Origin: Nephromyces sp. MM_2019
Lineage: Eukaryota; Apicomplexa; Aconoidasida; Nephromycida
Assembly (NCBI GenBank): GCA_015657535.1
Contig: JADHZB010001758.1
Coordinates: 62,001 to 126,000 of the forward strand
Length of the DNA stretch: 64,000 bases
Direction of reading: 5' to 3'
The number at the start of each line of letters is the position of its first letter. Positions within the stretch are counted from its first letter, which is position 1. Positions 61,201 to 64,000 of the stretch are shown here, piece after piece. Made by a program: the position numbers and the translations under genes. The notes below the pieces were generated by a model. That model saw only the letters and a list, made by a program, of their open reading frames with translations. It searched no databases and was not told the DNA's origin.

Positions 61201-63889
61201 AAAAGTTTTTTCTGCTGGTAAGTCTGATTTACATGCATTTTTGAAGTATTTAAAATTTTTCATATGGCGCAGATTTAAAAGATAACCTGCTCATTCGTCA
61301 TCCTACAAAGCTTTTGTAATAAATTGGACTTTATGGAAGACTTTGAAATAGTTTTGAAGCAATTTTTCGCGAAATATTCCATTTAAAACAATAGAACCGT
61401 AAACAAAAATTAGCAAATTGGTATCAAATATATCTCCAAGTTTATTTTACAAAAGAAATCAAAATTTGAGTTGTATTTTTTATAAAAATTACAATCTAGT
61501 AAAGCAATTGCATATAAAAATGAAGAAAAATTGGCGCACAGGTAGCTTCTTAAAATTTGCCCACTTCTCTGATAATATTAAGAAATATTTTTTGAAGATT
61601 TTTTTCATCAAGAGATTAGCAGTAAACATCTTTCAAAGCTAAATTCAGATCCAGTTTGTATAAATTCAGGATGCAAGCCAACAGGCTTTGAACCAGCATG
61701 ATTACTTCAATATTTTGCTAGCATTTTTAGAGGTAAAATTTGGCTTATTTATAAGATCTTTTTTGTGTGATATAATTCCGTTGGCAAACTTTTTTTGTTG
61801 AGTTTTTGCATGGTTATTTTTGTTTTTTTATCATTATAACAAAATTTATACTAAAATACTATTAGCTAAAAGCTCGCTTGTATGAAATTGCTTGAAGTAT
61901 AATATATATACTATATTAATAATCTTCAGGGATTTTCCGTCAGCCTTTCTGCTGGAATAAATACGGTTAGAGTGGCAGATATTCTTTGAAATGTTGAAAG
62001 TCTGCCGAATTTGCTTATATTTTGTATTTCGACGGATATAATTAAAGTAGGAAAGTAAATTTACGCTGTAAAATGTTTAGGAACAGTCAGCACTGGAGTT
62101 ATATGAAGACATCATGAGCTTTCTTATTTCCAATGAAAAATCGAGCAACCATCTTGAAGATAATCAAAGGCTTGCCGTATTAAAAGTAAGGATAATTAGT
62201 GAAATAAAAGGCATTAAAAGCCGTTTAATAGCTTGAAAGGTGGAAAATTTTCTTAATTTAGTACAAAAATTAGTGGGAGAGCAGGCAAAACTTTTTTTTT
62301 TAAACTATTATTTTTTGCTTCAAATGTTTATAAAACAGCAAAAAACAAGCAAAATGCTTTAAAAGCACTAGAAATAGATGAAAATTGAGCGTTTTTTTCA
62401 AGAAGCTAGTGGATGAATATTTTTTTACAGATATTGGAAATCATTACAGAATCAATTAATTTACGATCTTTACCCGTTAAACGAAAAGATTTCTCGAAAT
62501 ATTTGTACATTTTACTAAAAATGACGATAAACTGCAATTACAGCAAGAATAATATCCAAGAGTCATTGAAGAAGTTTAGCTCAAAAATAAGAAGCAGGTT
62601 AAAAAATATTTTCCACTTTGAAGAATTGCCTTATCTTGATTCAGATTTTTAAAGAGAGATATGCAATTTATATTTTTGCATATAGCAGTTCATAAAAAGT
62701 AGTTTTAAAAAAAATTTGATGTTTATAAATTTTAAAGCAGTAGTGTATTTACAACAAGGCGTGAAAATCAAAGTATATAAGAAATAAAAATAGCAAATCA
62801 GTTATTTAATAAATAAAGTACAAATTTAACACCAAAAGATATGCTTATAAACAACTTAAGCTGCTTAATTCCCCAAAAAAACCCTCTGGAAGCGTCAAAT
62901 TTTTGATGATTTTTTTTCAGGATAGATTTAATACTAAAAAATGATATAAGCTATGTAATCACTGGCCATAAAAACTGGACTATTTGCTTCGAGAAAGAAT
63001 CCGCTGAAAAACTAGAAACATCATTGCCAAAAAATTCTTGTATTGAAGCTCCTATTATACCCACAAAAAGCTTTCAATACTTACAGCAGCGTGTTGAAAT
63101 TGAAAAAAAAATTTTTTTTAAAGAAACCTTAAATCTTTTTAATGAGGAGCCCATGCAGCTAGCCCTTTTAAGCAAGCTTTTGCAATGGATTTTTGTGAGC
63201 TATCAAACTTGGGATGAGACTACTTTATTACTGCTTTATCAGTTTTGCAACTCCATTTTAAACCGAGACGAAGAGTTAGATGCCATTTCGCTTTTTGAAA
63301 CATTGGGAATTTTTTTTTCTTTTTCGGAAAAAAAAAAAATTTACAGAATGGAGATAGGTGATGGCGATGGAAATAGTGAGGAATTAATCGCTGCAGGTTG
63401 TTATAAATAGTCTGATTTTTGGTTGTAATATCACCTAAGCTGTGTGTAGTTGGGTATAGGCTGTTTTAATCTTTACGGAAAAAACCAGTTTTTGTACTAT
63501 CACACATGTATATGTTTTTGTTAGAAAAAAATTCAATAAAATTTCTTTAAAAAAACCACTTTTAGCAGTAATTTGTTTTTTTTGCAGAAAAAAATAACTT
63601 GACTTATTTGATGAGAATGTTTAAAGAGAGATTTCAAGATATAAATCCAGTCACAGAAAACTTTGCGACGGGTATCTTTAATTTATTGAAACAAAGCTCT
63701 TTTCAGCTTTTAAAGCTGCCTAACGAAAAAAATATTCAGCTTTTAACTAAATATTTTAAAGGAATAAGTTATTTATTACTCGATTCCTTAAAGAGTAAAA
63801 AGAGCATTCAGACTGATTTTGCCCAAGAAAAAGTCTGTTTTGGCAATCATGGAGCGAAATGCTTAATCGCAATATTAAATTCATCGTGA
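55273..63889 (+). CDS. DNAAF5: DNAAF5/HEATR2 homologue (axonemal dynein assembly), >20 exons
   Basis: HEAT-repeat cytoplasmic factor needed for preassembly of axonemal dynein arms. Exons: 55273-55420 (ATG, context GCACATGGCA), 55514-55677, 55776-55932, 56173-56272, possibly 56897-56933, 57974-58050, 58450-58627, 58692-58728, 58836-58913, 59631-59690, 59834-59929, 60006-60073, 60191-60233, 60392-60674, 60780-60853, 60946-61035, 61099-61217, 61670-61732, 61930-61965, 62081-62185, 62431-62597, 62921-63396, 63588-63889. Most phases agree; joins 56272-58450 and 61035-61670 are unresolved. Family marks in order: HSEEVRIRLFEIFEEM; DVYSDLKIKACEI; LSNSFKKVQEVALNAVSALM; FPYLISGLIDENCLIR; RPSIGVRLWAEKNFHRFYPA; YSAKLLIACTFLLES; IRSRIDLILKNDISYVITGH with HKNWT. 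The last frame stops at TGA 63887, but donor-like words at 63795 and 63885 mean the gene may continue past the window. Implies a flagellated stage. Confidence 0.85.
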
Positions 63890-64000
63890 GCTTTAAAAAC
63901 TTAAAAAAAGCAGCTTTTTTCGTAAATTTAAAGCAAAAAAATTTTTTTGTTAAAAATATATTTTTCCAATTTAATAGGAATATTACCAAAATATTTTGCA

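Overview
The window is nuclear DNA from an intron-rich, AT-rich eukaryotic microbe. I see no bacterial operons, Shine-Dalgarno sites, IS elements or CRISPR. Genes are chains of short exons with GT-AG introns of about 60 to over 2,000 bases. Several starts have the context (C/G)AAAATGG, as in coccidian apicomplexans, and one gene encodes a dynein-arm assembly factor, so the organism probably makes a flagellated stage. A coccidian-like apicomplexan or another alveolate fits best, but this is inference.

Layout: (1) 0.6-3.8 kb, + strand: several exons of an unrecognised protein. (2) 6.8-14.6 kb, - strand: a large low-complexity Ser/Asn/Asp/Glu-rich protein. Two long exons join in phase. The last one ends in a 45-residue tandem repeat broken by an assembly gap. 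A signal-peptide exon upstream at 14.65 kb may be its 5' end. (3) 15-23.7 kb: gene-poor, with a degenerate minisatellite and a few weak exon candidates. (4) 23.8-35.3 kb, + strand: complete 12-exon ZC3H15/DFRP1 (Tma46) homologue that lacks the first of the two usual CCCH fingers. (5) 35.3-37.9 kb: unassigned + strand exon-like segments, a convincing terminal exon, and a 5S rRNA-like stretch. (6) 38.9-52.1 kb, - strand: DDX24/Mak5-type DEAD-box RNA helicase with all core motifs, in about 18 exons. (7) 52.5-55.2 kb: degenerate repeats and isolated coding-like fragments, one resembling dynein light intermediate chain. (8) 55.3 kb to the window end, + strand: HEAT-repeat gene recognised as DNAAF5/HEATR2, in more than 20 exons.

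The three recognised genes are housekeeping or cell-biology genes: translation-associated GTPase partner, ribosome-biogenesis helicase, and axonemal dynein assembly. They do not form a functional cluster. Exon joins were accepted where splice-site sequence, reading phase and family homology agreed; unresolved joins are stated. Introns are loaded with GT/CA microsatellites and short tandem repeats. Two runs of N (7086-7135 and 30216-30389) both lie inside tandem repeats.
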